Origin: Rotaria sordida
Lineage: Eukaryota; Rotifera; Eurotatoria; Philodinida; Philodinidae
DNA length: 64,000 bases
Reading direction: 5' to 3'
NCBI GenBank assembly: GCA_905250125.1
Contig: CAJNOL010001034.1
Coordinates: forward strand, 20,475 to 84,474
Below the pieces are notes generated by a model, which was not told where the DNA came from, did no database searches, and saw only the letters and a list, made by a program, of their open reading frames with translations. Every line of letters begins with the position of its first letter. Position 1 is the stretch's first letter. The position numbers and the translations under genes are program-made. Below, piece after piece: positions 13,386-26,683 of this stretch.

Positions 13386-16300
13386 TGAACATGGACTTCC
13401 TAAACAGAAATGTAATCATCAAGAAAAAAAATTTGATAATTTTTTAACATTTTTATACAATATTGAATTTTCAAATTTTTGTAATTCATCAACATTTATA
13501 CTTATATTTAGTACATTTTTATTAACAATTTTTTGTTTATTAACAATACCATTTATACAATATCGTCTTTCATATTTATCATTATTAAATAATAGCAATA
13601 TAACATTAACATATAAATTAAATTTAACATATCATCATTTACATCATTGTCGTAAATTTGATAATTATATTTGGCAAAATTTTGTTTCATTACCATTAGC
13701 ACTTATTATTACATTAATATGTTCATGTTTAAAAAAACGTGATACATTTTGTTTACAATTTTGTCATGGACGACCATCATTACCAATGCCATTAAATTTA
13801 TTTGATAAACGACAACGTCATGTTATTGCTGCTATATTTGGTATATCAGCAAATGAAGTATTAAAAATTCTTGAAGAATTTTTAATATATTTTAATACAA
13901 AATATTTAACAAATAATGAAGGAATTATAATTGAATTATTAAAACGAATTGGTATTGTTTTACTTATTGGTATGAGATATTTTCCATTATTAGTTAGGTA
14001 AGTATTATATTTTAGCTTTGAAATTATTTTTTAATATGTCTAATTATTTTTAAATAGTATTAATACTGCACATCCAATTTCTTATGCACTTGGTTTATTG
14101 TATACATTTGTTGATGGTACATATACATTAATATATACAAGTTATTGTTTACGTTTTTCATTATTTCGTTTTGATCGTACATTATTATTACAATCATCAT
14201 CATCATCATCATCAAATGATATGTTTCAATCAGATTTAATCTATGTTTTATTAAGAAATTTACCACATTTTACATTAATTTCATTTATATTTATGAAATT
14301 TTTTTATTTATTAATACAACAATTAAAATGTCGTTGTTGTCAAACATCAACAATTATAACAAATCATAATAAAAATGATAAAAATCATCAAATATCATTT
14401 GTTTCATCAATACTTTCAATAGATTTATTAATACCTGATTATCAAACAAAACCAGAATTTTATTATACACAAGGTAAAAAAAAGAAAAATCGAGCAATAC
14501 ATATATTTTTTTTTTCTTACTTCACAAAAAATGAAATTTCTTCATAAATGTCAATCCATTTGAATAAATCGAAGCAGGCAAATCTTTCAATTTTTTTTAT
14601 CATAACCTCTACCCAAATTAAAAGCCTATGGCCTTCTATGATGCACTACATTATTGATCTAAAAATCCACGAGTTCTTGATAAAAACGTATCTGATATTT
14701 AAACAGGCGGTTTTTTAGCGACTAAGTGTCAGAAAACAAAAGAAGGAAGTCTAGACGATAGCTATGACATATCTTTTGAGTTAAGGTCGTGTAGGATAAA
14801 CTTCTTCATGTTCCGAATCTCGTTGACTGAAAGGCAGTCGACTTATTGCTTTTCACTTGCTTAGTTGCTAGGAAAAAATATCTACTCAGGTTTTGTTCAA
14901 TTGGTAGTCTAGTTTTTTTGTTTATTATTTATTTAAATATTAAGATATTTTTTAAAAATAAAAAATTTAAAGTATACGACACATTTTGATATAAGGATGA
15001 AAAAAAAAGTCAGGACATGATGTACGGGAATTTTTGCCTTGCGGAAACAAAGATTTTTATTAGGAAAAACAATTTATTACAAAAAAAAAAACTGATTTTT
15101 TTTTTATTCAAATCCGAATTTTTTTTAGATACTAAAACTCTCCAAATCCTCTTGGTTTCCGAAGAAGACTTATGAAATTTTCTATTAGACTTTGTAAAAA
15201 ATTTTACTTGTGAGTGATCTTCTAGTCTAGACGATGGCTTAATATTATTTATTGTCCATCCTGAAGATAAGTAAACATCGGATCATTCACAATTATTATT
15301 CTTATTTTCATTCTTGCACACAATAAACTTGATTAATATTTAGAGATGTAAGCCGATGTATTGATCAACAGTGGCTCAGTCACTCGACTTACATCTCTAA
15401 TCATATTATTCTTGTAAAAAGTTGTTCAAATCTTATTTTAAATTTCTTTTTTTGTTTTTGTTTTTGTTTTAATAGGTTTATTAAAAAGTAAACATTCATC
15501 TGATATGTATTATAATAATGTATTAACTCATCCATTTCGAAAAATTTATCGTTGGCATCGTTATTTTACATTTTCAATACAAATCTTATGTACATATACA
15601 GTTGTATTAATTGTTATTTATAATTTAACATGTTTATTAACATTTTATGGTGTATATTCAATAAAAAATCAACTTGATCGTTTACATTTTTTAATATTAA
15701 ATCAATTTAATTGGAATATTGAATGGGGTACAAAATTTATAAATGATTTATTAATATGTTCAATATTATCTGTAATTATTTATTGTACACAAATATTTAA
15801 TGGTTTAGTTAAAATTCAACAACATTTAATATCAGCATATGCTGGTAAATATCTTGATATACCACCACGTCATAATTTTTCAAATAATGAATTAATATCA
15901 AAATGTTTACATTTTTCGGGTTATTTATGTGGTTATACAGCATGGGGTTTTATAATATTTTATAAAATTTCATTTATAATTTGTTTTCTATTTCGTTTAT
16001 GGATACGTTATGATACACAATGGTTTCAACATATATTAGCATTATGTTTACCAATAATATTACTTTATTTATTAAAACATATATTAATGTCATTATTATC
16101 AGAATTTGTTTTTTTACAAAATTTTGGTCGTACATCATCATTAAATAATCGTCGAATTTTTTTTATATTTAATTATTTTAATTTTTATTTTGATTGTTTT
16201 CTTGGTATATTATCATGTGTTATACGTGTATCAAAATCACTTTTAGCATCACTTTTATTTATGGGTAGATTAGATTATTCATTTATGGGAAGAAATTTAG

Positions 16301-17946
16301 AAAGATTAGATCAAGGTTATGCAACATATGTTACATTTATTCATATGGAAATTATTCATGGACATCCACTTTTGGGTAAGATTTCTATCTTATTTATCAT
16401 AACATTTCATCATATCTTACAAAAAACATAATTTAAAATCTTAAAGTACAAGGAAGTCTTGATTGTTGGGAACGATTTCATCTTCACCGATAGCTACGAT
16501 TTCAAGGCAAATATAATTAAAATTAGTCAGAGATATGAAGATTACTGTATAAATCAGACAAACTAAAACTATTTGATATGGAGTTTTTATTAATGATAGA
16601 GATAGCACTAAGCTATCGAGTGAGGGATCTAATATCATGACATTTTTCTCCACGTAAAGACCGACCAAGTCCTTGAGATCAGAGTTCAACATGTTCAAAG
16701 ATTAAAGTTTAGATATTTTTTACCTGGTAGCAAGACTTTTTGCAACTACCACAAATGTCATACAAATGCTCAGATCGAAATATTGTAAAAGTAATTAGTC
16801 CAAAAGTTTGTAAATTAAACTATAAGACAAACTTATTACATTTAAGAAAAGTAGGGGTGTTTCGAGGTCATCAAGATTGGAGGAAGGGAGAAGACCGACC
16901 CATACCCATATGGGTATCCACATAGGACTTATCCAAGGAAGGAAACAATAGGTTAATAGTGCTTGAAGTCTGATATTTTCTTCTCAGAGTAATCACTAGA
17001 GTCCTGCACGGAGTCACTGTCAGAGTTAATTAAATTTTTTTTGCCAAAAGTTTAATTTTAGCATAAGAACTGAGTTGTGCGAATAATTTTATATTCTATT
17101 TTTGAGAAAAGACACTTCTGGATTAAAAAAAAACTTCTGTTCTACTTTAGAAATTGCATAAAAGTCTCTTGTTCTGTTACGGAAGCGTCATTATCTAAAT
17201 AGAACAAAATTTTCTGGACAGTTCAGTTCGAGGAATTGAACTATTGAAATTAATGCCCAACATTTTCACAGACTACAAAATCTTTTGAATATTGACCATA
17301 CGACTTCTTATTTTTTTTTGTTTTAGTAACTTTTTGTGATATAATTTGGCATGATATTGAACGTAAACGTCATATAAGTCAACATTCAAAAAGCAGTAAA
17401 CTAATTTATGATAGTATTATGCATACAAAAGTTCATTTAGCTCGATTTAAATGGCATCTTTTTTATACATTAATTCGTAATGAATATTTAAAATTTTTAC
17501 GTAAACATGTATTATTAATGACAACAAATAGTACAGGTCTTATTTCATCAACAACAGCTACAGCTGTTGTTTTAACAAATTCATCAAATGAAAAATCATC
17601 AAATAATGAACAACATTCATCAATTTTATTCTATGATCGTCCAATAATAAGACAACCACCAATACCACCTAAACGATCCGGTTATCGATATAATTTTGAT
17701 TATGAACAAACAAGTGATCTTCGTTTTGTCTATCAACAATTAAAAACTTTAACACAAAATGTTTCTCAATTGAAAAAAAATAATATTCAAGAAGGAGAAG
17801 AAGTAGTAGCAGAAGAACATAATGAACAAATATATTTACCACCGAATCAAGTGATAAGAAAAAAACAATCACAAGTAACATGTACATTTCCTGATGAATA
17901 TACAACTTCAAAATTTCATAATATGCCAACTATACAGAGACGATAG
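13386..17946 (+). CDS. STRA6-like multi-pass membrane protein (5' end missing)
   Basis: Four exons join in phase: 13386-13997, 14058-14473, 15476-16375 and 17327-17946 (introns 60, 1002 and 951 bp), giving at least 848 residues. No ATG lies in frame before the acceptor at 13384-13385, so a first exon is missing from this call. Many hydrophobic segments are present (for example FILIFSTFLLTIFCLLTI, ALIITLICSCL, ICFLFRLWI). The stretches CHGRPSLPMPLNLF, RLDQGYATYVTFIHMEI, HGHPLLVTFCDIIW and FKWHLFYTLIRN resemble the conserved C-terminal half of STRA6, the cell-surface receptor for retinol-binding protein, which carries retinol across the membrane. The C-terminus is a long hydrophilic tail rich in Ser, Asn and Gln. 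It is longer than vertebrate STRA6 (about 670 residues). Family membership is inferred from remembered motifs; the ligand in a rotifer is unknown. Confidence 0.72.
15340..15400. repeat. small hairpin inside intron 2 of the STRA6-like gene
   Basis: Arms TTAGAGATGTAAGCCGA and TCGACTTACATCTCTAA flank a loop of about 26 bases. It could be a very short foldback element or a structured intronic site. No function can be assigned. Confidence 0.5.
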
Positions 17947-19376
17947 GACAGTGTCTTTTTGGTTTTTTTGGTTTTTTAGAAGTCAAAAACAGTTGTTGTT
18001 GTTGTTTTTCTTGTATTTGTTCTTTCTTTTTTTTTTGTTTTAGTTTTCAAATAAAATAATTTTAGTTCTCAACCCATAGTGGTCATCTTTTCATAGAACA
18101 GGCGAATATATGATTTTTTTTTAAACTTATGAGGAAAGTTCTCTCACTGATAAATTGATTTCTAGTCAGAACTATGTGCATTATGTAGATCTAAATTAGC
18201 TATGAATACCATGGCTCTCTTCAAGAAACACCAGAAAAAGGTGATTTTCGAATTTTGACTTGAAACTTTGCATAAAGACAGACCTTAACGAGAGTAGTTT
18301 ATTGTGAAAGTTAAATCTGCCAATTTATATAAGCGATGTAAAAGATACACTATCACCATAGTTGCATTTTAGTATAGAAACAACAACAAGATCTGAAACA
18401 TTCGCAAAAGCTATTTGTGTTAAGGCCTGTGTCTATGAGAAGTTACAAGTCGAAATTCGAAAATCAGTTTTTTTCTGGTATTCCTGAGAAGGACACGGCA
18501 TTCATTTTTAAAAGTACCGTAAAAATATAATATAATGCACGCAGTCTCGAATTAAAAGCGATTTATCACTTGGAGAACTCCCCTCATTAGAAAGCACTGA
18601 GATACAACTCATTGAAGACAGCGCCACTTTCAACGTATCGGGCCTCAGTGCTGACAACCCGTTAGAAAGACTTTATTATCACCGTGAGAGATCTTTCCGT
18701 GGACTATTATTTTTTTGATTAAGAAAACTAGTACATCATACATGTCGATGTTGATTCCGAATAGAAAATTAGTTGTTAATAAAAGTACTTCTATGCCAAG
18801 AAAAATGAGTTTTATCTAGAAAAATGTTTGCGCTAATGCTATATAGGTATTATAAGCGAACGAACATTCTATGAAAGTTTCGTTCGATTTGAAATTATGA
18901 AAAATTATGTAAAATCATTATACCGAAAAAGGGCTCGATGCTAACGAAGAATGATTTATTTTTTCGAATTCCACGCAGATAAAAGCAAAAGTTGTTTTTC
19001 GATCGAATGAAAGACTTGTTCGCAATAAAAAAAAAAGAACTTCTAATTCTTAATAGCGATATTTGTCGATTAATATTAATTAATAGGAACAAAGATCTTT
19101 ATGTTATTAAATAACTCATATGTTAAAGTAGACTTTCAATTTTTTACTCAATATCCATTTTGATGCCCAGAGTACAACATCGACTAATATAGACATCTAT
19201 TTCTGACATAAAAGATTTCTTATAAACCTCGCCTAGCCATTCATATAGGTTTCCAGTGAGTCAACAAAATATCGACCTTGAGTCATCGAAATTATTCATT
19301 ATTGAATGAGTTATCAATCAAAAGAGCAGACGAGACGACACGGTATTTGATTAGAAATTTCTTGTTATTTACAAAT
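17947..19376. other. intergenic DNA with one foldback element
   Basis: The 3' flank of the STRA6-like gene has T-rich tracts and an AATAAA at about 18052. Then comes the foldback element at 18202-18506 (separate entry), and then the upstream region of the phosphatase gene. The only other ORF (18895-19092, minus) has no recognisable features. Confidence 0.5.
18202..18506. mobile_element. foldback element, ~300 bp
   Basis: The outer ends ATGAATACCATG...TCTTC and the reverse complement of the right end match over about 100 bp, including CACCAGAAAAA, GATTTTCGAATTT.GACTTG.AACTT and CATA.AGACA..CCTTAAC. The centre is AT-rich and non-coding. The phrase GAATTTTGAC.TGAAACTT followed by CATA.AAAG recurs in the foldback at 59635-59957, so the two are probably distant members of one family. 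Confidence 0.7.
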
Positions 19377-20119
19377 ATGTCAACAGTAGTACAACCTCGT
19401 ATATCAACAAATAAAAGAAAAAAAATTTCTTCACCTTCTCATCTATCATTATTGAGCAAGTCACAAACTTCTACATCATCAATCAGAAAACCTATTGATC
19501 CATTCGAGCAACGTCTGAATCATATTCGTATTCATCTTTTAAATAATAAAATACAACGAAAAATTACATATCATGAACCAACACTTATTTTCGACAAATT
19601 TCTTTATTTAGGTGGTCTTAAATCACTACGTGATAAAGTAAGTTTTATTCATCGTTGTTTTTGTTTTTTTGCTTTAATTAATCATTTTTTAATGATAAGA
19701 ATCGTCTCGTACATTTAAATATAACTCATATTCTATCAGTTCTTTGGATTCGCCCACACAAAGGTTCTATTCCTTCGAATGTTAAACATCTTTTTATAAA
19801 AGCTGAAGATACATTTTCATTTAATATGTCACCATATTTCGAACAAGCCTGTCAATTTATTGAAGACGCTCGACAATCCAATGGTCGTATACTTGTTCAT
19901 TGTGTATGTGGAGTATCTCGTTCAACAACATTATGTTGTGCATATTTAATAAAAAATCATTTAATGTCAATTGAACAAGCATTAACGGAAATTCGTTCAC
20001 ATCGTCCTATTGTACAACCAAATCCTAGTTTTCTTCGTCAATTAATTCGTTTTAATGAACAAATTGAATGTGATAAAGCAATGATTAATACAATTGTAGA
20101 ACAATTGGAAAATGTTTAA
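19377..20119 (+). CDS. atypical dual-specificity protein phosphatase
   Basis: Two exons, 19377-19637 and 19700-20119, join in phase 0 across a 62 bp intron, giving 226 residues. The ATG at 19377 is the first in frame. The N-terminal part is basic and Ser-rich. The catalytic domain begins near FDKFLYLGGLKSLRDK and includes the signature HCVCGVSRST, with catalytic Cys at about residue 155 and the Arg six residues on. A plausible general acid Asp lies at about 124 (AEDTFSF). The stretch after the P-loop (AYLIKNHLMSIEQALTEIR..RPIVQPNPSFLRQLI) is typical of small MAPK-phosphatase-like enzymes such as DUSP14/DUSP18, which remove phosphate from Tyr and Ser/Thr. No CH2/rhodanese docking domain is visible, so it is of the atypical class. 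The gene ends 131 bp before the DnaJ gene on the same strand. Confidence 0.9.
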
Positions 20120-20201
20120 TTCCTTTTCTTCTGTGAATGATATTAAAATTTTAATCGAATGATTTTTTTTTTTGTAATTATTTTATTTTTATTTTTTTTT
20201 T

Positions 20202-20203
20202 AG
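20202..20203 (+). promoter_or_regulatory. possible trans-splice acceptor before the DnaJ gene
   Basis: In the 131 bp between the phosphatase stop and the DnaJ ATG, a long T tract ends in TTTTTTTTAG at 20202-20203, 48 bp before the ATG. Spliced-leader trans-splicing is known in bdelloid rotifers, so this could be an acceptor for a downstream cistron. It could equally be part of a normal 5' UTR. Confidence 0.3.
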
Positions 20204-20250
20204 ATAATTTTGTTTTTTTTGTTTTTTGTTTTTCTAAATTAAATATTATA

Positions 20251-23200
20251 ATGGCATCTGGTACATCCGGTGATAATGATGATAAAAAAAAATCTTCATT
20301 CGGTGGTGTTCGATCTGGTTTTCATGGAAAAAATGGTACAGATGAAGCACCATTAGATAGAACTTATTATAATATACTTAATGTATCACCAACAGCGACT
20401 GCATCCGAAATAAAAAAAGCTTATTATTCACTTTCATTACAATATCATCCTGATCGAACACAAAATCTCAATGAAATAACACGACGTGAATATGCTGAAA
20501 GATTTAAACTTATTTCACAAGCTTATAGTAATATATAAAAATATTATAATATTATATATTTTAATGTTAATGATTTTTTTTTTCTAATAGGTATTCTCAG
20601 TGATCCAGAAAAAAGAAAACTTTATAATAGGTATGTGCAAACAAAATAAAATAAACTCAATTTTAATTGAAATCTAATTTCTCTTAGTAAGCCTAGACTA
20701 AAAAATAAAAGGATCTTTATGCTTATACTTTTTGAGTAGTAATTTTTTTTTTATCGATGTTTAAAAATATATGAAAACAAAAAAAAAGAATTTATTAGCT
20801 TATGTATTCCGTGCGATAGAATAATAACTATTTTCATTCGGAATTTAATACATCAAAACTTTAAAATATTACTTCACTTGTTTATAAAAATCATTTTCTG
20901 ATAGCGATGTACAAGAAGTCATTGAGACATACATTACAATATGAATGAAAAGTTTTGAAATACTTCTTCGTTTGTTCTCAATATTAGCGTATATGAAACA
21001 CGATAAATTAAGAATTATATAAACGAATTAGTTAAGAATAAATTCTACCAGTTTCAAATCTAATATAGACATAGTAAATAATAACTGACAGCTGGATTTA
21101 TTGTAAATACAGAATGTTTCATAAGTCTTGAGGCATGATAAAATTAGTTTCTATACAGATAGACAATAATCTCTAATTGAATGTTTTTAATATAAGCCTT
21201 GAGTAACTCATGTCAATTTTTTAAATGACGTATCTTCTCTTGTGATAGAAAAATAAAATATAAATATGAGAATAAACTTTTTTGCAATCGATCGATATGA
21301 ATAATTCTGCGTGAAAAAAAGTAATTTGATGCTTATCACAATTTATTATTTACATGACATGAAGATGTTGGATGCAAAACGAAAAACAAAGGTTATCTTG
21401 TGAACTATCGATAAATTACTGGAAATGTACGAGAAATATTATTAATAAAATATCTTATTAATCGATTGGGAAAAAATACATCTTAACAATATTTATATTT
21501 TTTATTATTACAAGAGAAGATATGTTATTTAAAAGATTGACACCAATAACTCAAAACCCATATAAAAAACATTCGATTTGAGGTTATTTGCTATCTGCAT
21601 ATGAACTAATTTTGTCGCGCCTCAAGACCTATGAAACACCCTGTATTTGTATTTTCAATTATGAATAATATAGAATATTACAAACAGATAAAGTACTTTC
21701 GCCAGAAACTTTTCATAATAATTTCCAACACGAGAACGTTTTCAATCCATTAATTGCTTTTGTATTTAGACTCTGTACATAAGATAGACTCCAGTAAGGC
21801 ATGAAAAAACTCTAAAGGATAAGTCCCTTGGACCTTCTACCCAGAGTTATAGGCATTTTATTAGAATTTTGGACAGAAGGCCTAAGAAGATTTATCCATT
21901 GGTGTTTTGTTCATATCTCACTGGAGTTTACTTTATGCATAGGGTTCGAATTTAGATGTGGTTGATCCGTTGAAAACGTTCTTTCGTAAGAATCATTCCT
22001 TACCAATCCTAATAAATGGTTACAAAACTTTGTCAGTTAAGTTTTATTATTGATAATGAATCAGTTCGTTGTTTACTTCTATAAAATTTGTTTAAATTTA
22101 GTTCTATTATAATGATTTTATTATTTATTGAAAGACAACAATTTCCTTTCAATAGATTAATGATATATAATTTCTTGACATGTATTGTAGTTACATATGC
22201 AATTAATTTAATGGAATGTTGAGAAAGTTTACTATTTGTTAAGTTATTATTGTGCTTTTTTGTAGTATCACTAGAAGAGTATTTAAGTATCTATCGTTAC
22301 AACGATTAGTCTTTTCGAGAGCTATACTATATAAAAGAGCTTTGTCATAATACATTCATTATAAAATAAGAATCTATAAGCGTAATTCCTGCGAGATTAC
22401 AGTATGAAATACGATGTAGCCTATTGTTATTAATTACAGAAGTGATTACTTTATTCAGACGTATTTTTTTCATCATCATCCTTTAACTTAATCCTTTAGA
22501 AATGTAATAGAACAAAACATTATTAGTTTTATTCAATTTATTGTATTTCTGGAGAACTTCTGCAGAAACACAATAAACTAAAGAAAACTAGTAGAAATAA
22601 ATGAATCATACTGTACAGTCTTTAATCGTCTGTGATGGTCTTTACGAAATAAAAAAAAAAAAATTTTTTTTCTATATTTAGATATGGTAAAGATGAACGT
22701 CTTATAGCAAATGGTTCAGCTGGTATATCGTTAGAAGATTTTGATGCTGAAGAATTCTTTCGTTTAATGTTTGGTGGTGAACAATTTATAAAAATAATTG
22801 GTGATTTTGAATTAGCTAAATCATTTAAACATGCTATTTCGGAAATAATCAAAGATGCTGAAAATAAAGGTACAGAAGAAACACGTGAACAAAAAGACGA
22901 AAAAATGCGTAAACGTTTGGCATATGCTGAAGAACGTACACAAGCACGTGAAGAACGTATTAAACAATTATCAATAAATCTTACATATAAATTATCTGTT
23001 TTTACAGAATCAATTCCAACACATCATAATGATTTACAATATAATCAAACATTAAATAATTTTATTGAAATAACACGTTTAGACATTCCAAATTTACTTA
23101 GTGCACCATATGGTGAACATTTATTACATACTATTGGTTATATATACGTATCAAAAGCAAAATTATGGTTAAATAAATTAGATTCACAAGAAGGTCATCT

Positions 23201-23825
23201 TGGTAAACGTATGTTAGGATTTGGTAAACATGTACAATCATCATGGAAAGAACGTGTACATGTTGTTAAAGAAACAGTTAAAACAGTTAAATGTGCTGTT
23301 GAATGGGGACAATCAATGTCAAAATTAGCACAAATAGCTGATGAAGAAGCAGCAGCAAATTTAGAACAAGGAAAAGATCCTCAATATCCATTTCAACATC
23401 ATTCAGGACATTTAGATTATGAGGGATATGTACCATCAGAATCAACAGCATCAGCTACACCACCACCACCACCACCACCGCCACCATCACAACCATCTTC
23501 TCATACAAATCGAGCAACATCTTCTCCAGTTAAACATAATCGTCATGGTAAATCATCATCGACATCACAACCTTCACAATTAACTGAAGAAGAAAAACGT
23601 AAACTTGAAGCTGATACAGCTGCTAAATCTATGGAAGCGCTTTGGCGTGCAACAAAACTTGAAGTTGAAAGTATTGAACGAGATGTTTGTGATCGAGTAT
23701 TAAATGATTCATTATGTTCACGTGAAACTCGACGACATCGATGTATAGCTCTATTAAAAATGGGTGAATTATGGCAAGACGCACATGATAATCCAGCAGC
23801 ATCATCATCTTCTAGTTCATTATAG
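20251..23825 (+). CDS. DnaJ co-chaperone with DnaJ-X-type C-terminal domain
   Basis: Three exons, 20251-20527, 20591-20630 and 22682-23825, join in phase to give 486 residues. The J domain (about residues 36-108) has [20 protein letters not shown] and the HPD motif at 66-68, which stimulates Hsp70 ATPase, and ends in [18 protein letters not shown] split over three exons. Then come [20 protein letters not shown] and a long helical region ([40 protein letters not shown]), the layout of the DnaJ-X family (yeast Caj1/Djp1-like). A Pro-rich run (nine prolines, about 23459-23490) and Ser-rich linker separate a last helix ([26 protein letters not shown]). It probably acts as a cytosolic Hsp40 partner of Hsp70. 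Intron 2 is 2051 bp, unusually long here, and holds two mobile elements. Confidence 0.92.
21108..21645. mobile_element. mariner-like MITE in the DnaJ gene intron
   Basis: Inverted ends of about 33 bp match: left TACAGAATGTTTCATAAGTC (21108-21127) and right (reverse complement) TACAGGGTGTTTCATAGGTC, both followed by TTGAGGC. TA stands at both outer edges (21108-21109 and 21644-21645), as expected for the TA target duplication of Tc1/mariner elements. The inside (about 530 bp) has no transposase ORF. Confidence 0.65.
21731..21995. mobile_element. foldback element in the DnaJ gene intron
   Basis: The two halves are inverted copies: outer AGAACGTTTTCAA, middle CATAA.GTA.ACTCCAGT and inner GGATAA.TC....GGCCTTCT. 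The loop is about 40 bp and non-coding. This is another hairpin-forming, non-autonomous element, 86 bp from the mariner-like MITE. Confidence 0.65.
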
Positions 23826-26291
23826 ATCTTTATTCGTCTTACGCTTTCTTTTCTTCTTTATAATCAAGTTTATTTATTTCTATTTTCTTTTTTTTTTTTG
23901 TATGCCAGTTGTTTTTTTTTGTCAACCAAACTCATGCGTATTGAAGAAATAACATAATGTTCCATTTATAATTTTCTCTTTTTTTTTTGTATTCAAAATC
24001 AAATAGACAAAAACAAAAAAAAGTTTAGTGATTCTGCTCTCATGTACTACAATCTGTTTGTTGTATTAAAAATAAAGATGCATACGAAAGTATTTTTATC
24101 AATCTGATTCTTTGCATCTTATTAAAAAGATGTTTGTATTTCTTTCATTTTTGTTTTGTTTAGTAAAACAAATTATTACCGTATGAATCTAATCTATTGT
24201 TTATTATAAGCGTATAAACAATAAAGTCATGCACACAATATCTTATAACATGTATATAACTTTGAATAATATAATAATTAAAAGATATTGCTAACAAAAT
24301 TTTTAATGATGAATGACTTGTATCTATGTATTTATCATGTTTAAATGAAATATTTTGAATTATATGAATAGAAAAATTTATTAAAATGACAAAAAGGTCA
24401 GTTGAAATATATAGTTGCTCTTGCTAGATACAGGAAGATGATCTATTTTTTGGATACAATTTCTTCATCATCCTTTTACTTCATCCTCCTGAAATCGAAT
24501 AAACAAGTAGCAGATCTCGAAATTGAACCATTTTTTGCCGGTCCGGTTCGGTCCGATGGAACTTCACAATCGCTTTCACGTGTAAAATGTCTGCTGATCA
24601 ATTTCAAAGAGTCAGATCAGTTACTATTTTTAGTCACACTGTTCCACTTCAGAAACTCCCATGTCACTTAATGCAGTTGATAGAGTACTCAGCTTTGTTT
24701 GTCGATGAGGAATGTCATTAAACCGAATAAATACTCTGTTTCTATTTATTAGCTACATGGAAAACTTCTAAAACGTTCGCATTATAAAGGTTTCTGATTG
24801 TTACCAGTTGTGAGGTGCAAAATCCATGTAAGAAATTTTGACAATAAATCAGAATAAAATATCGTTATTTAATTCTGAATAAATATCGACTAGGAAAGAT
24901 GAAAATCAAATAAAATCCATCTACAATGTTGAACAATTAGATTTTTATCATATTCAAACGAAAAATTTTCAAATTGATAACAAAAAAATCTTTTCTTCTT
25001 CTTCTTCTTGTAGAGATAGTTCACTTGTGGAAATAAGACTCATTCATATTCAATTCAATACTTGAAGATATTCTTCTTAAATATTCAAATCAAATGTGAA
25101 TTGATCAATATTTCATTACTATCGGATAAATAAAATTATCCTCTAATGGACTTCTATTGAATGAAGTCTATCATTTTGCCATTGATTTTTTATCATTACT
25201 TAAACACTTTAGAATTCATAGATTTATTTTTCGAAGAAAACTTATGAATATCAGTTTATTGATGGTGATTTAACTTTCTGTTAGTTTTAACTACTAGATC
25301 AAAAGTTAATGGGTACAGTTCATCCCCCAATGCAGATCAGGAAGTTGTTTACCTATTCTAAAATATTTGAACATAGATAAAAAAAAACACTGGTCAAAAT
25401 CTTCTAGAATCATTCAAAGCATTCTATAGATTTCAATAGCTGATAAATCATTATTTCGACAATGCTGTACTATTTGAGATGAACTATCATTTTGTAAAGA
25501 TCTTTTCAAATACAAATCCTGTATTCAAATAATAAATTAAATGGGTAAGGTGCCGCTAACGCAAAAATCGAGCACAAATTAAAATTCGTCGAACTATATA
25601 TCAATCAATAGAGCTTTCGAAGCTGGTTAATAATATATAGTTTTTTGTTTTTCAAACCCTACGTCAGACCGGATATTCAAGGAAAAGTTAGTTCTTCAAT
25701 AAAAATCAAAAATAGCGATTTTTTCTGAAGATTACGGATTATTCTGGTCACAATTGATTATTCTTCGCAGAAATTGCTTTATTTGAATTCAGGATGAAAA
25801 ACTGTAGTAGTTAGATGATTTTGACGAAATTTGATCGTTGTAGTCTGCTTTGGCTAGTTTCTCAAGACTCACTGTCAACCAGGCTAACTCATCCAGCTTG
25901 TAAACCTATCTCCCTTTTTAGAATTAGAGCTAAAAATAATTCTCACACAGTTTTCGAATCATCAAGTAATAGAGAAAAAATTTACGTATGCTTGTAATCA
26001 GGTGTTTTAGCGTTTTTTTAAGAAAATCCACTTTTTCGATAACCATAGAAAAACATGGCAAAAAGGTCTAAAAATGGAATAGTATTTTCAAATTTCTTTT
26101 CCAACAAATTGATTTCATAGTAAATAAGTATGATATTCAGAATCAGATCCAAAAAGTTACGTCGAATAAACTATATTTTATCAAAAACTATTTTTGCTCG
26201 AAATCTCGCCTGTGGTCCACCTCAGCTATGTTTGTGCTCCATATAATTCTGAAGGGGAGTAGAGGCGAAATTTCGAGCAAAAATATTTTTT

Positions 26292-26360
26292 GAGGGTGTG
26301 GGCGGGGGTGGAGGTATGTGTTTGAATTGAAAACAAAGATCCACACCCACACCCACCCCA
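26292..26360. repeat. telomere-like hairpin H1
   Basis: The G-rich arm GAGGGTGTGGGCGGGGGTGG is followed by a loop containing GTTTGAATTGAAAACAAAGA and the C-rich arm CCACACCCACACCCACCCC. The loop is shared with H4 at 34543-34609. The arm theme (GTGTGGG) resembles the telomere repeat known from bdelloid rotifers. Confidence 0.8.
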
Positions 26361-26683
26361 AAACGAATATTTTTAGAAATAAGTTTTATTATTGTTCACA
26401 TTTGTATTTTGCGTAAATCTCGTATTTTATGAAGCAGAGTCTGCTATCATTTAGGCAAACATTTTGCCACATTATATGCAAAATATATCGCTTAAATAAA
26501 GTTGTATAGATCTGAATTTTATTAATCTAATTTAGCAGAAATGTATAAGAATACTACGAAAGAAATAGCTGCGTAGCAAAAAAAGTGAAAATGCACATGA
26601 ATTAGATTCATTTTTATCTAATATTAAAAAGAAACTTGACTAAATTATAAAATCTGTACATACGATGATATTCGGATAGCAAC

